A DNA stretch of 64,000 nt from an uncultured Clostridia bacterium (GCA_947168565.1 CAMVMM010000003.1:87964-151963); one strand, 5' to 3'; counted from the stretch's first letter, positions 1 to 8,606 are shown. Notes: generated by a model from the letters alone, not told the origin. Translations and numbers: made by a program.

Positions 1-846
1 CGCCCGCTGCGCGACGGCGTTATTTCCAATTTCGACATCACCGAAAGGCTGCTGAGGCACTTCCTAAAAAAGGTAGTGGGCACAAAGCTTTTCTTCAAGC
101 CCCGCGTGGTGGTGTGCGTGCCTTCGGGCGTAACGGAGGTCGAGCAGCGCTCGGTGATCGAGGCCACCGAGGAGGCGGGCTCAAGGCACACCTGGCTCAT
201 CGAGGAGCCCATCGCGGCGGCGATCGGCGCGGGTATAGACGTTACCCAGCCCCAGGGCAATATGGTGGTGGATATCGGCGGCGGCACCACGGACGTGGCC
301 GTGGTTTCCCTCGGCGGCGCGGTGCTCAGCGAATCCATCAAGATAGCGGGCGATAAGTTCGATGAGGCGATAGTGCGCTATATGCGCAAAAAGCATAATC
401 TGCTCATCGGCGAGCAGACCGCCGAGATGATGAAAATGCGCATCGGCACGGCGTACCCCCGCAAGGAGCAGGTCTATTTCGACGTGAAGGGCAGAAACCT
501 TATCTCCGGCCTTCCGCAGCAGCTCACCGTGGGCTCAAACGAAATGATAGACGCGCTGGAGGAGCCGCTTCAGTACATACTCGAATCGGTTCGCAATATG
601 TTTGAAAAAACTCCGCCGGAGCTTGCGAGCGATATTGCGGAAAACGGCATCTGCCTCACCGGCGGCGGCGCGCTTCTGTACGGCATAGACCGCCTGATCG
701 CGGAGCATACCCGCGTGCCCTGCTACGTTGCGGAGGACCCGATCTCCTGCGTGGCTATCGGCACCGGCAAGGTGCTGGACAGCCCGGACAAGGCGTATTC
801 AAACGCGCTCTACGATTACCGCAGGGGCGATTACTTCGAGGCGTAA
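1..846 (+). CDS. mreB: MreB actin-like rod-shape protein, 3' part
   Basis: The first 281 codons visible run in frame from base 1 to a TAA at 844-846, so the 5' end (about 55-60 residues against the usual 335-345) is outside the window. MreB is a cytoplasmic, membrane-associated actin homologue that polymerises with ATP and guides lateral wall synthesis by the elongasome. The actin/HSP70-fold signatures are clear: PLRDGVISNF near the start, the phosphate-2 loop VVDIGGGTTDVAVVS, the adenosine motif LTGGGALLYGID, and CVAIGTGKVL at the C terminus. Loss of the start is only the window edge. An Mbl or MreBH paralogue cannot be excluded because usual neighbours (mreC, mreD) are not downstream; a terminator follows instead. 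Confidence 0.93.
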   Translation, partial: RPLRDGVISNFDITERLLRHFLKKVVGTKLFFKPRVVVCVPSGVTEVEQRSVIEATEEAGSRHTWLIEEPIAAAIGAGIDVTQPQGNMVVDIGGGTTDVAVVSLGGAVLSESIKIAGDKFDEAIVRYMRKKHNLLIGEQTAEMMKMRIGTAYPRKEQVYFDVKGRNLISGLPQQLTVGSNEMIDALEEPLQYILESVRNMFEKTPPELASDIAENGICLTGGGALLYGIDRLIAEHTRVPCYVAEDPISCVAIGTGKVLDSPDKAYSNALYDYRRGDYFEA

Positions 847-854
847 AACGAAAT

Positions 855-884
855 ACAGGCGGCGGGTAACTTGCCGCCTTTTTC
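855..884 (+). terminator. Rho-independent terminator after mreB
   Basis: A GGCGGC/GCCGCC stem with a nine-base loop is followed by five T, about 10 bases after the mreB stop and before the ribosome site of the next gene. Confidence 0.8.
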
Positions 885-908
885 AAAACCTGAACGGAGG
901 AAAAACAC

Positions 909-2474
909 ATGATCGACTATAAAAAACTTCAAAATGGCAGCGATATTCGCGGCGTTCTTATTGATGTTCCGGGCGGAAAACCCGTAAATCTCACCGAGCA
1001 AAGCGTAAGGAATATCGGCGCGGCGTTCGCGCTGTACGCGGCTGAAAAGCTTGAAAAAAGCGTTTCCGCGCTCCGCGTCGGCATAGGGCGCGATTCGCGC
1101 ATAAACGGCGATATCCTCGTTTCGTGGCTGATAAGCGGCATAACCTCCGTTGGCGCAAATGCCTATGACGGCGGCATGGCAAGCACCCCCGCCATGTTCA
1201 TGTGCTGCGTGAATGAGCTGAAATTCGATGCGGGCATCATGGCTACGGCGAGCCATCTTCCCATGGAGCGGAACGGGATGAAATTCTTCCTCGGAAGTCC
1301 GGCTTCGGGCGGCGAGGCGCTCGGCGGGCTTGAAAAGCAGGATATTTCGGCAATTCTTGAAATGGCGGAGAAGGGCGAATTTGAAAAAGCGGCGAAGGCG
1401 GGAGAGAGTGGCAAAACCGATATCATGACCCCGTATATCTGCGGATTGAAAAAGAAAATTCTTGCCGCACTTGGCGAAAATGACGGTGCAAAGCCCTTTT
1501 TGGGAATGCACATAGTTGTGGATGCGGGCAACGGCGCGGGCGGCTTCTTTGCAAAGCGCCTGCTCGAGCCCCTCGGCGCGGATATAAGCGGCAGCCGCTT
1601 CCTTGAGCCGGACGGCAATTTCCCGAACCATCAGCCAAATCCCGAAAACGAGGAGGCCATGAAGAGCATAGTTGAGGCCGTGGAGGAGAGCGGCGCTCAG
1701 CTCGGCATTATTTTCGATACGGACGTTGACCGTGCCGGCGCGGTGCTTCCCGGCGAAAAGGCGGGCGGAAAGGGTGCGCTTGCGCTCGATAGAAACCGCC
1801 TTATCGCGCTTATGACCGCCATTCTTGAAAAGGAATACGGCAGTATCACCGTCGTTACCGATTCCATCACCTCCACCGGGCTTGCGGATTTTATAGAAAA
1901 GCTCGGCTGCCGCCACCATCGCTTCAAAAGAGGCTATCGAAACGTTATAAACGAAGCCAAGCGGCTCACGGCGGCGGGTGAGAACGCCATCTTCGCCATG
2001 GAAACCAGCGGTCACGGCGCGCTTTCGGAGAATTATTTCCTTGATGACGGCGCATACATAATCGTTAAAATACTGATCGAGTTCGTTCGCGCGGCGCGGC
2101 GCGGGGAAACGCTCAATAAGCTTATCGAAAGCCTTGCGGAGCCCGCCGAAAGCTGCGAGGTGCGAATGAACGTGCTTGCCGAGGATTTTGCTTCGTATAC
2201 CGAAAAGGTGCTTGAAAAGGTGGAAAATTTCTTTTCCAATAAGGAAGGCTTCGAGGTGGTGAGCCCCAATTTCGAGGGCGTGCGCATCGGCGCGGATGAA
2301 GCGCATGGAAACGGCTGGTTCCTAATCAGAAGAAGCCTGCACGATCCGCTTATGCCCGCCAATCTTGAAAGCAATTCCGTTGGCGGCGTTAAAAAGCTTG
2401 CTCAAGCGCTCGATGAAGCCCTGTGCGAATTCGATCTGCTCGATACCGAGGGCCTGAAAAAGCTTATCCGATAA
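909..2474 (+). CDS. Phosphoglucomutase/phosphomannomutase family enzyme
   Basis: A 521-residue alpha-D-phosphohexomutase, expected to interconvert hexose 1- and 6-phosphates in the cytosol for wall and polysaccharide precursors. All four active-site elements are present: the phosphoserine loop ATASHLP with Ser115, the Mg2+ loop DTDVDRAG starting at Asp270, the sugar-specificity region GYRNVINE, and the ExSGH loop at Glu365 (METSGHGA). The start ATG has ACGGAGG nine bases upstream. Substrate preference (glucose, mannose or glucosamine phosphate) cannot be read from sequence alone. The 24-base gap to the next gene suggests cotranscription. A long frame on the opposite strand is a coding shadow of this gene. 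Confidence 0.9.
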   Translation: MIDYKKLQNGSDIRGVLIDVPGGKPVNLTEQSVRNIGAAFALYAAEKLEKSVSALRVGIGRDSRINGDILVSWLISGITSVGANAYDGGMASTPAMFMCCVNELKFDAGIMATASHLPMERNGMKFFLGSPASGGEALGGLEKQDISAILEMAEKGEFEKAAKAGESGKTDIMTPYICGLKKKILAALGENDGAKPFLGMHIVVDAGNGAGGFFAKRLLEPLGADISGSRFLEPDGNFPNHQPNPENEEAMKSIVEAVEESGAQLGIIFDTDVDRAGAVLPGEKAGGKGALALDRNRLIALMTAILEKEYGSITVVTDSITSTGLADFIEKLGCRHHRFKRGYRNVINEAKRLTAAGENAIFAMETSGHGALSENYFLDDGAYIIVKILIEFVRAARRGETLNKLIESLAEPAESCEVRMNVLAEDFASYTEKVLEKVENFFSNKEGFEVVSPNFEGVRIGADEAHGNGWFLIRRSLHDPLMPANLESNSVGGVKKLAQALDEALCEFDLLDTEGLKKLIR

Positions 2475-2498
2475 TAAGGAAAAAGGAAAGAAAAGGAA

Positions 2499-2942
2499 AT
2501 GTTAATTGCAATAATAGGTGAAAACTGCGCGGGAAAATCCACGCTCGCCGAAGCAGTAAAAACCGAGCTCGGCGGCGAGGTGATAACCGGCAAGGACTAT
2601 CTGCGCATGGCAAAGAGCGAAGCTGAGGCCGAAAGGCTTTTTCGCGAGAAGCTGCAAAACGCCGCAGCGGGGGCGGGGGGAAGCATTATCTACGTTATCT
2701 CCGAGAAGGAGCATATCGCGCTGCTGCCCGTGGGCGCGGTGCGCGTGCTCGTTTACTGCGACCTCGACACCATAAAGGAGCGCTTCCGTGCGCGTATGCG
2801 CGGGAATCTGCCGCTTCCCGTTGAAAAGATGCTCGAAGCAAAGCACGGCGCTTTCGACGGCGGCGAGTATAACTACCGCTTCGACGGCGGCAGCGGCGGC
2901 GCCGCGGAATTCGCAAAAAATCTCGCAATGGAGCTGAAATAA
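2499..2942 (+). CDS. Small P-loop nucleotide-binding protein, kinase-like
   Basis: A 147-residue protein that opens with a beta strand and a Walker A motif, GENCAGKST (residues 8-16), as in small nucleotide kinases and AAA-type ATPases. A mid-protein stretch (VRVLVYCDLDTIKERFRAR) looks like the second core strand followed by a basic lid-like helix, typical of the adenylate/guanylate kinase fold. No specific substrate motif is recognised, so only P-loop kinase-like is claimed. It has a GGAAAGAAAAGGAA ribosome site and its TAA/ATG junction overlaps the start of tatD by one base, so it is translationally coupled to it. Confidence 0.7.
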   Translation: MLIAIIGENCAGKSTLAEAVKTELGGEVITGKDYLRMAKSEAEAERLFREKLQNAAAGAGGSIIYVISEKEHIALLPVGAVRVLVYCDLDTIKERFRARMRGNLPLPVEKMLEAKHGAFDGGEYNYRFDGGSGGAAEFAKNLAMELK

Positions 2943-3715
2943 TGATAGAGCTTTTCGATACCCATGCCCATCTTTCGGACGAAGCCTTCGACGCCGACCG
3001 CGACGCGCTTGTTTCAAGCCTGAAGGAATACGGCGTAACGCGCGTGATAGACGTTGCCTGCGATCTGCGCTCAACCGAAAAAACGCTTGAGCTGCTTGAA
3101 AAATATCCCTTTATTTATGGCACGGCGGGCATGCACCCGCACGACGTAAAGGCGATGGATAATGCGCTGATGGACAAGCTTGCGGATCTGCTTTCGCATA
3201 AAAAAATGCTGGCGCTCGGCGAGATAGGGCTGGATTACCACTATGATCTTTCCCCGCGCGAAGTGCAGCGCAAATGGTTCGCGGAGCAGCTTGAGCTTGC
3301 GCGGCAGCTCGATATGCCCGTTACGCTGCATATAAGAGAGGCGTTTGGCGACTGCATGGATATTTTAAAGGCGCACCGCAGCGGGCTGCGCGGCGTGATG
3401 CACTGCTACTCGGGCAGCGTTGAAACCGCCTACGAGTGCCTTGATCTGGGGCTTGCGTTCAGCTTCGGCGGCGCGGTCACCTTCAAAAACGCCAAAAAGC
3501 CGATAGAAGTAATAGAAAAACTGCCGCTTGAAAGCATACTGCTTGAAACCGATTGCCCGTATATGACGCCCGTACCGTATCGCGGCAAGCGAAACGATCC
3601 AAGCTTTATAAACCTCGTTGCGGAAAAGATCGCCGAGGTGCGCGGCATGGAGCTTGAGGAGCTTTCCGAGGTGACCTTTAACAATGCGAACCGCGTGTTT
3701 GAGATAGGAGAATGA
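2942..3715 (+). CDS. tatD: TatD family metal-dependent DNase
   Basis: A 257-residue TatD-family hydrolase (usual length 250-265), a TIM-barrel enzyme with two metals acting as a 3'-5' exonuclease or AP endonuclease in DNA repair. The metal ligands are in place: DTHAHL (His8, His10), the Glu of ALGEIGLDYHY, His of VTLHIRE, His of GVMHCYSG, and Asp of LLETDCPYMTP. It overlaps the P-loop gene by one base and is followed after one base by a lipoprotein gene, so three genes form one unit. Its last third (from about base 3380) is duplicated at 6313-6642; the last 17 residues differ from that copy, ending NNANRVFEIGE rather than GKNAERVFEM. Confidence 0.93.
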   Translation: MIELFDTHAHLSDEAFDADRDALVSSLKEYGVTRVIDVACDLRSTEKTLELLEKYPFIYGTAGMHPHDVKAMDNALMDKLADLLSHKKMLALGEIGLDYHYDLSPREVQRKWFAEQLELARQLDMPVTLHIREAFGDCMDILKAHRSGLRGVMHCYSGSVETAYECLDLGLAFSFGGAVTFKNAKKPIEVIEKLPLESILLETDCPYMTPVPYRGKRNDPSFINLVAEKIAEVRGMELEELSEVTFNNANRVFEIGE

Positions 3716-3716
3716 T

Positions 3717-4667
3717 TTGAAAAAGCTTGCAGCGATTATAAAAAAAGCCCTTCCGACAGTCTTGTCGCTCGCGCTTTCACTGTCGCTTTTCGCCTGCAAA
3801 AAAAGTGAAACGCCGACGGAAACGCCCGAGCCGACCGCCATCGTGACCGAGCATCCGACCGCCATCGTGACCGAGCAGCCGTCCGAAGAACCCACCGAAG
3901 CGCCGACAGCCGAACCCACGCTCGATCCGGAGGCGCAAAAGCAAGCGGAGATAGAGGAGCGAGTCGCCAACTATTGCTCTATCATGAAGCTGTCCATTGC
4001 CGAATTGAACTCGCAGCTCGAAGCATCTGGCATGAGCGTGGAGGCGCTTTCGGAGGGCAAGGATCTCGTTTTCAAATACACCATTTTATCTTCGGTTGCG
4101 GATGGTGCGCCTGCGAGCGTGCTCCGCGAATCGCTGGATACGCAGGGCGCAGCACTCGTGCAAACGTACAACGCGCTTGCCGCCTTCGCGGGGGATGACT
4201 CGGTGCGTTTCATAATTCGCTACGTTGACAGCAAAGAAAAAACGCTTCTAAACTACGTGATCGATAAGAATTATGAGCCCATCGATGATTCAGCTCTGTT
4301 CGATCCGAACGGCTACGATTCATTGAGCGAGTTCGTTGAAAGCGGTGTCTTACAGGCGCAGTTTGAAGCAACCGAGAGCATGGGCGAGTTTGCCGTGACC
4401 GCGAACGTTGAGAACGAAACAACGCTCGTTATCAACTATACCGCAACGAGCAGCCTTTCCGAGAGCGAGATCGAGCAAATTCGATCAAGTATCGAGAAAA
4501 ATCTCGAGGTATACGGCAAGGAAGCATCCGATTTGATGCTGGGTATGATCAGGCTGTATGTTCCGAGCGTGGATGCGGATGAGCTGAAGCTCGTTTTCCG
4601 CTACTATACAGAGGACGGCAGCCTTATAACTGAGTTCAGAGCCAATCACCTTCCAAGCGACGTATGA
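3717..4667 (+). CDS. Secreted lipoprotein with Thr/Pro/Glu-rich linker, copy 1
   Basis: A 316-residue predicted lipoprotein starting with TTG one base after the tatD stop, with GATAGGAGA as ribosome site. A basic N terminus, hydrophobic core and lipobox LFAC (Cys near residue 23) predict signal peptidase II processing and anchoring to the outer membrane face. Next comes a PTE-rich linker with a direct repeat (PTAIVTEHPTAIVTEQP), then a globular domain of about 250 residues. The domain resembles the one at 6666-7553 through shared signatures such as LSEGKD and DDSVRVIVR-like stretches, so the two are paralogues. It may belong to the DUF4854-type lipoproteins, but I am not sure. Function unknown. 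Confidence 0.75.
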   Translation: MKKLAAIIKKALPTVLSLALSLSLFACKKSETPTETPEPTAIVTEHPTAIVTEQPSEEPTEAPTAEPTLDPEAQKQAEIEERVANYCSIMKLSIAELNSQLEASGMSVEALSEGKDLVFKYTILSSVADGAPASVLRESLDTQGAALVQTYNALAAFAGDDSVRFIIRYVDSKEKTLLNYVIDKNYEPIDDSALFDPNGYDSLSEFVESGVLQAQFEATESMGEFAVTANVENETTLVINYTATSSLSESEIEQIRSSIEKNLEVYGKEASDLMLGMIRLYVPSVDADELKLVFRYYTEDGSLITEFRANHLPSDV

Positions 4668-4676
4668 TGCATAACG

Positions 4677-4706
4677 AAAAGCCCGCCGATAAAGCGGACT
4701 TTTTTA
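4677..4706 (+). terminator. Terminator after first lipoprotein gene
   Basis: An imperfect stem (AAAGCCCGC against GCGGACTTT, one mismatch, loop CGATAAA) ends in a run of six T just after the lipoprotein stop. The loop and right arm resemble the 29-base elements at 7586 and 9151. Confidence 0.65.
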
Positions 4707-4758
4707 ACAAAATGCAGTTTATTTTACCGGATACAGCTTCATAAAATTATTGACCGTC

Positions 4759-5328
4759 TCAGCAGGCGGCAAACTGCTTTTCCGCCTTGCGCACCTCGGC
4801 GTAAAGAACCGCGCAGAAGATGATGAACAGCAAGAGCATCGCGGCGGCGAGCACCCACGAGGGGAAGATCCAGCCGACCACGAGCGCGGCAGCGGCGATC
4901 AGTACCGAAAAAAGGGAGTAGGCGCTTGAAACGTAGAGCCAGCCGTAGGGCAGCAGATGCGCACCGGTGACGATAGCATAGATCATAAGCATCTTTTCGG
5001 GGCAGGCGTAGAACGCCCAGATCGAGATCGGGATATAGAGCATCTGATTCATCGCAAAGAGTATGCCGGGCTTGTAGAGCGGGTTGCTTTTATCGAAGAA
5101 ATCCACCTTTATCAGCTTTGAAAAGCCCACGGCGATCATAAAGATAGGCGCGCTGCAGCAGATAGTCAAAATGTTTTTCAGCGTCATCGAAAGCGGGCAG
5201 GCGTGGATCGCGAGCACGAGCGCCCATATCACTACCGCCGCAAGGATGAAATGCAGCCCCTTCTTTTGAGAGCGCGCCATATCGCGCCTGAGCGCATTTA
5301 GCATCTCGACTCTCTCGCTATTCTTCAC
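4759..5328 (-). CDS. Polytopic membrane protein, DUF7010-like
   Basis: A 189-residue protein with a charged cytoplasmic N terminus and about six hydrophobic segments (for example LHFILAAVVIWALVLAI and a C-terminal AAAMLLLFIIFCAVLY). The sequence style, with FAMNQMLYIPISIWAFYACPE in the middle, resembles the DUF7010 family of uncharacterised membrane proteins; this is a family guess from memory. It overlaps the upstream DUF3021 gene by 11 bases, so it is the third gene of a LytTR-regulated unit. No catalytic motif is visible. Confidence 0.6.
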   Translation of the reverse strand: MKNSERVEMLNALRRDMARSQKKGLHFILAAVVIWALVLAIHACPLSMTLKNILTICCSAPIFMIAVGFSKLIKVDFFDKSNPLYKPGILFAMNQMLYIPISIWAFYACPEKMLMIYAIVTGAHLLPYGWLYVSSAYSLFSVLIAAAALVVGWIFPSWVLAAAMLLLFIIFCAVLYAEVRKAEKQFAAC

Positions 5329-5782
5329 CGTTTTCCGCCCTCCTTTTGCTTTGATACTTTTTCAGGCTTTCGTTGTATTCTTCGCTCTTTTTTCTGTAAT
5401 AGAATCTGTCTATAAGAAGGCAGGCAAGATAAAACGCAAGCGCGATGCCGATGAAGATAAGCACGCCATAAACCGTCGTGTTTTCCCTTGTGAACAAGCC
5501 CATCGCGTAGAATCCGGCCAATTCAAGAGGAACGAAAAGCGCGAAAAAACCGCTCAGCCGCCCGATGAAGCTCATCTTCTTAAACGGAAACGGCGAAAAC
5601 CAAAGGCTGAATAAGAGAGCGCCGCCGAAAACGAAACCAAGCAGCCGCAGGATCGTGCCGACAGGGATGGCGACAATGCCGTTAACAAGGCAGTACACGG
5701 CGGCAAGCAGCAGCAGCCAGGTCGCGGCGAAGCAGAAGCCGTTGCGAAGCCAAACAAAGAATGTTGATAGGTTCTTTCTCAT
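5318..5782 (-). CDS. DUF3021 family membrane protein
   Basis: A 154-residue protein with four hydrophobic helices and a basic C-terminal tail (YYRKKSEEYNESLKKYQ). Both the four-helix layout and the position directly downstream of a single-domain LytTR regulator match DUF3021 proteins, which pair with LytTR regulators in Bacillota and are thought to hold or inhibit the regulator at the membrane. The gene follows the regulator by 12 bases. The ligand or stress sensed is unknown. Confidence 0.72.
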   Translation of the reverse strand: MRKNLSTFFVWLRNGFCFAATWLLLLAAVYCLVNGIVAIPVGTILRLLGFVFGGALLFSLWFSPFPFKKMSFIGRLSGFFALFVPLELAGFYAMGLFTRENTTVYGVLIFIGIALAFYLACLLIDRFYYRKKSEEYNESLKKYQSKRRAENGEE

Positions 5783-5794
5783 ACCGTTATCCCC

Positions 5795-6226
5795 CTAAAT
5801 CTCCAGAATCGATCGGAGTTTTTTAACGTAGGAACGCGAGATGACGACGCGCTCGCCGTTCTCCATAGTTGCGATGATATTGCGGTTCAGCTCGGGGCGA
5901 AGCGAGCTTATCCTGTTCAGATTGACCACCGCGGATTTTGAAACGCGCAGGAATCCGGCGGGGGAGAGCGCCTCCTCCAGCTCGTAGAGCCGCAGCCGCA
6001 CCTCGAAAACCGCGCGGTCGGTGTAAAGGAAGGTCCGCTCGTCCACGGACTCAAAGTAGAGCGCATCCGAGGCGCGGATATAGTGCGTTTCGCCCTCCCT
6101 GTGCGCGCAAATCTTATGCTCAAAAAGCTCGATATGCTCCCGCAGCTTCAAAACGCGAGCGTTCGCGCTCTCGCAGCGGATATCCACCGCAAGCTCGTTT
6201 TCATTTTCCAGGATACGAATTTTCAT
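5795..6226 (-). CDS. LytTR-domain transcriptional regulator
   Basis: A 143-residue regulator whose C-terminal half is a LytTR DNA-binding domain: ALYFESVDERTFLYTDRAVFEVRLRLYELEE, then FLRVSKSAVVNLNRI and VVISRSYVKKLR are hallmark strands and helix. There is no receiver domain, as expected for the LytTR/DUF3021 class. I chose the ATG at 6226 rather than an upstream in-frame TTG because GGGGGTG lies nine bases before it. It probably autoregulates this three-gene unit by binding direct repeats upstream; I did not identify the repeats. Confidence 0.85.
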   Translation of the reverse strand: MKIRILENENELAVDIRCESANARVLKLREHIELFEHKICAHREGETHYIRASDALYFESVDERTFLYTDRAVFEVRLRLYELEEALSPAGFLRVSKSAVVNLNRISSLRPELNRNIIATMENGERVVISRSYVKKLRSILEI

Positions 6227-6312
6227 CTGTTCTTGCACCCCCAAGAGGGATTATATCGAATAAAACAAGCCCGTTCAACCCTTTTTCGGCAAGCGGGCCG
6301 AGGGAAGGGGTA

Positions 6313-6642
6313 AGCGGGCTGCGCGGCGTGATGCACTGCTACTCGGGCAGCGTTGAAACCGCATACGAATGCCTTGATCTGGGGCTTGCGTTCAGCTTCG
6401 GCGGCGCGGTCACCTTCAAGAACGCCAAAAAACCGATAGAGGTAATAGAAAAAATTCCGCTTGAAAGCATACTGCTTGAAACCGATTGCCCGTATATGAC
6501 GCCCGTGCCGTATCGCGGCAAGCGAAACGATCCAAGCTTTATAAACCTCGTTGCGGAAAAGATCGCCGAGGTGCGCGGCATGGAGCTTGAGGAGCTTGCG
6601 TTCGTTACGGGCAAAAACGCGGAAAGAGTGTTTGAAATGTAA
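6313..6642 (+). pseudogene. Duplicated 3' third of tatD (no start)
   Basis: From base 6313 the sequence repeats bases from about 3381 of the complete tatD, coding about 109 C-terminal residues and including the metal-ligand segments GVMHCYSG and LLETDCPYMTP. Nearly all differences in the first 285 bases are third-position changes, so the copy is either recent or was recently under protein-level selection. The final residues diverge (VTGKNAERVFEM). It lacks the N-terminal metal site DTHAHL and has no ribosome site. An open frame reaches upstream to 5938 only by running antisense through the LytTR gene. Together with the following lipoprotein gene it forms a tandem segmental duplication. Confidence 0.8.
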
Positions 6643-6665
6643 ATCGCTTAAAACCGGGAGGGAAT

Positions 6666-7553
6666 ATGAAAAAATCGCTTGCCATCCTGCTTGCGCTTGC
6701 GCTCATGCTGCCGCTGTGCGCGTGCATAAAAAACGATGCCGCGCCCACGCCCGCGCCTTTGGCCCCGCCTTCGGCGCCGCCCACCCCCACGCCTGCGCCC
6801 ACGCCCGCTCCGGAGCCGACGAGCGACCCCGCCGCCCTGAAGGATGCGGAAACGGAGCGGCTTGTGGCGGAATACTGCGAGCTTATGCGCCCGGATATTT
6901 TGCAGGGGAGGGAGGCATACGCGCAGGCCGGCTTATCTCTGGATGCGCTCAGCGAGGGCAAGGATTTCATCGTGCTTTACCGCTACCTTATCGCCGGGAT
7001 GTCCCCAAGCTCGGTTCGCGCCTCGATCGAGGCTCAGGGTGAGCTGTTCAAGGAGCTGTATTATGAGCTTGCCGATTATGCGGATGACGACTCCGTGCGC
7101 GTGATAGTGCGCTGCATCGCCTCAAACGGCGCAAGCCTTATGGAATTGATCGTGGATAAGGCCTTTGAGCCCGCCGAAAGCGGCGGAGCACTCGATCCGG
7201 AAGGCTACGCTTCGCTTGAGGAACTGATCGAAAGCGATTTCTTTGCCGCGCAGTTTGAATCCGGCACTGGCGAGTACACCGCAAGCGCGGAAACGGAGGG
7301 CGAAAACATCCTTATAATCAAGCATACCATCTCAAGAAAGCTTTCATCCGGCAGGGAAAGGCAGTTTAAGGCGGATTGGGAGGCAAGCTTCATCAAAAAC
7401 GGAAGGACTATCACAAACGCGATGCTTCTTTTTGTGGAAAGCGCCGTTCGCGGCATAGATGCGCAAAAGCTTTGCGTTATCTACCGCCTGTATTCCTTCG
7501 ATGGCAGACTGCTCTGCGAGTATAAGGCCTATGAGCTTCAGAACGAAGCCTGA
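6666..7553 (+). CDS. Secreted lipoprotein with Pro/Thr-rich linker, copy 2
   Basis: A 295-residue paralogue of the lipoprotein at 3717-4667. It has a GGGAGG ribosome site, a signal peptide with lipobox LCAC (Cys near residue 20), a PTPAP-rich linker (to about residue 55) and a globular domain sharing LDALSEGKDF and DDSVRVIVRCI with copy 1. The domain is far more diverged between copies than the tatD tails that precede them. The gene is intact and likely expressed from an unseen promoter. Role at the cell surface unknown. Confidence 0.75.
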   Translation: MKKSLAILLALALMLPLCACIKNDAAPTPAPLAPPSAPPTPTPAPTPAPEPTSDPAALKDAETERLVAEYCELMRPDILQGREAYAQAGLSLDALSEGKDFIVLYRYLIAGMSPSSVRASIEAQGELFKELYYELADYADDDSVRVIVRCIASNGASLMELIVDKAFEPAESGGALDPEGYASLEELIESDFFAAQFESGTGEYTASAETEGENILIIKHTISRKLSSGRERQFKADWEASFIKNGRTITNAMLLFVESAVRGIDAQKLCVIYRLYSFDGRLLCEYKAYELQNEA

Positions 7554-7573
7554 AAAGCCGCAAACCTGCGCCC

Positions 7574-7696
7574 CTAATGCGAAATATCCCGCCCGCAGAT
7601 AAAGCGGACGGGATCAGGCAGCAGGACGGGGCACTTTGCTTTCTCCGCTTTGTATTTCTGCCACTCTTCGTATTCCTTATTTGTGATTTGTTTCAT
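7574..7696 (-). CDS. Possible 40-residue small protein
   Basis: An ATG at 7696 is preceded by AGAGGTAACCACC, a good ribosome site. The frame codes a charged helical N terminus (MKQITNKEYEEWQKYKAEK) and then reads into the 29-base hairpin element at 7586-7614. The C-terminal part may therefore be an accident of the repeat. It lies about 40 bases downstream of the metalloprotease-like gene on the same strand. Confidence 0.4.
   Translation of the reverse strand: MKQITNKEYEEWQKYKAEKAKCPVLLPDPVRFICGRDISH
7586..7614. repeat. 29-base hairpin element, copy A
   Basis: Identical over 29 bases to 9151-9179. It folds as CCCGCCCGC / GCGGACGGG with loop AGATAAA and one G-T pair. A related but shorter form is the terminator at 4677. 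The two identical copies bracket the AT-richer segment with the protease-like gene and the broken methylase. Confidence 0.75.
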
Positions 7697-7736
7697 GGTG
7701 GTTACCTCTAAAAATCGAAAGCCTCTAAAGGAGATT

Positions 7737-8606
7737 TCAGCTTTCTTCCAAAATGGTTTTGATACAAGACAATAGATCCTTTGGATACGTCCCGTTCATG
7801 ACTTTTCCGGTCAACAACCTTACAACAGTTTCCTCAAACCCATTGATTATTCCAGCATCATCTCCCGAAAGATAGTATGAATCATCCAACTGCTTGTTCG
7901 TGGGCCTACGCATTAGTATTACTTCCTTTTGTTGTTCCACTGCAGGATGCACCACGTGATGAAGAAACTCATGAATAATAGATTCCGTTCTAAGAGCTCC
8001 TGAGCTAAAGATGAAACAGGAGTCTACCAAGTGATAGTCAGAAGAATACACGCATTTAATCGGATTAATGCATATTTGAATGCTTTGCACCGGAGATTGC
8101 CATTGATTCACACAACAGTCCAAACATCTTTCGATCAACTCTAATTCCTGTTTATGTATATTATTCTGCTCGGCAATCCATTTTTTCTCCCATTCCATGT
8201 ACTTTGAAAACAATTCGTTTGAGAGAATATCAGAAAGTGCTGTCGGAAGGTTTGATATCCAGTTCCATAAAGCATCATCTCGTTCTTTTTCCGAGATATT
8301 TCCCGCTGACATGATTTTTCTTTGAAATGTTCCAAAGTCACGAAAAGTCATATTGTTATCATTGAGATAAAAAGATGCAGCTTCTATTATATAAGCACGC
8401 GGCCAATACGAATAAACATCACAAGTATTCTGGCTTGCCTCGGAGAAAAAAGCTACTGAGCTGCCTTCTTCAATGAAATCATGCAACAATGCGATATGCT
8501 CATGACTACGCTCGATGGAGAAGTAATTATAACCCGACTGGAATAAGCCATAATAGATGGCAGATATTTTCGGGATCTGAGTCATCAGAAGACTGTTTGA
8601 ATCCAC
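7737..8606 (-). CDS. HExxH-type putative zinc metalloprotease domain protein
   Basis: A 289-residue protein starting at GTG with GGAGG nine bases upstream. ESIIHEFLHHVVHP contains HEFLH (His212, Glu213, His216), the gluzincin/zincin zinc motif, here followed by an extra His. No signal peptide or membrane segment is seen, so it should be cytoplasmic. Codon and base use are much more AT-rich than the genes on either side, which suggests transfer. A -10 (TATAAT on the minus strand, 8644-8649) sits in the upstream gap. The family is not recognised; domain-of-unknown-function proteins with isolated HExxH are common near mobile DNA. Confidence 0.6.
   Translation of the reverse strand: MDSNSLLMTQIPKISAIYYGLFQSGYNYFSIERSHEHIALLHDFIEEGSSVAFFSEASQNTCDVYSYWPRAYIIEAASFYLNDNNMTFRDFGTFQRKIMSAGNISEKERDDALWNWISNLPTALSDILSNELFSKYMEWEKKWIAEQNNIHKQELELIERCLDCCVNQWQSPVQSIQICINPIKCVYSSDYHLVDSCFIFSSGALRTESIIHEFLHHVVHPAVEQQKEVILMRRPTNKQLDDSYYLSGDDAGIINGFEETVVRLLTGKVMNGTYPKDLLSCIKTILEES

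Noticed and set aside
831-2306. Long open frame on the minus strand opposite the phosphohexomutase
   Set aside because: It is the complement of a well-supported gene, has no recognisable motif or ribosome site, and its composition mirrors the codon pattern of the real gene.
5938-6642. A single long gene joining a basic N terminus to the tatD tail
   Set aside because: The first 375 bases run antisense through the LytTR gene; only the duplicated tatD part is meaningful.
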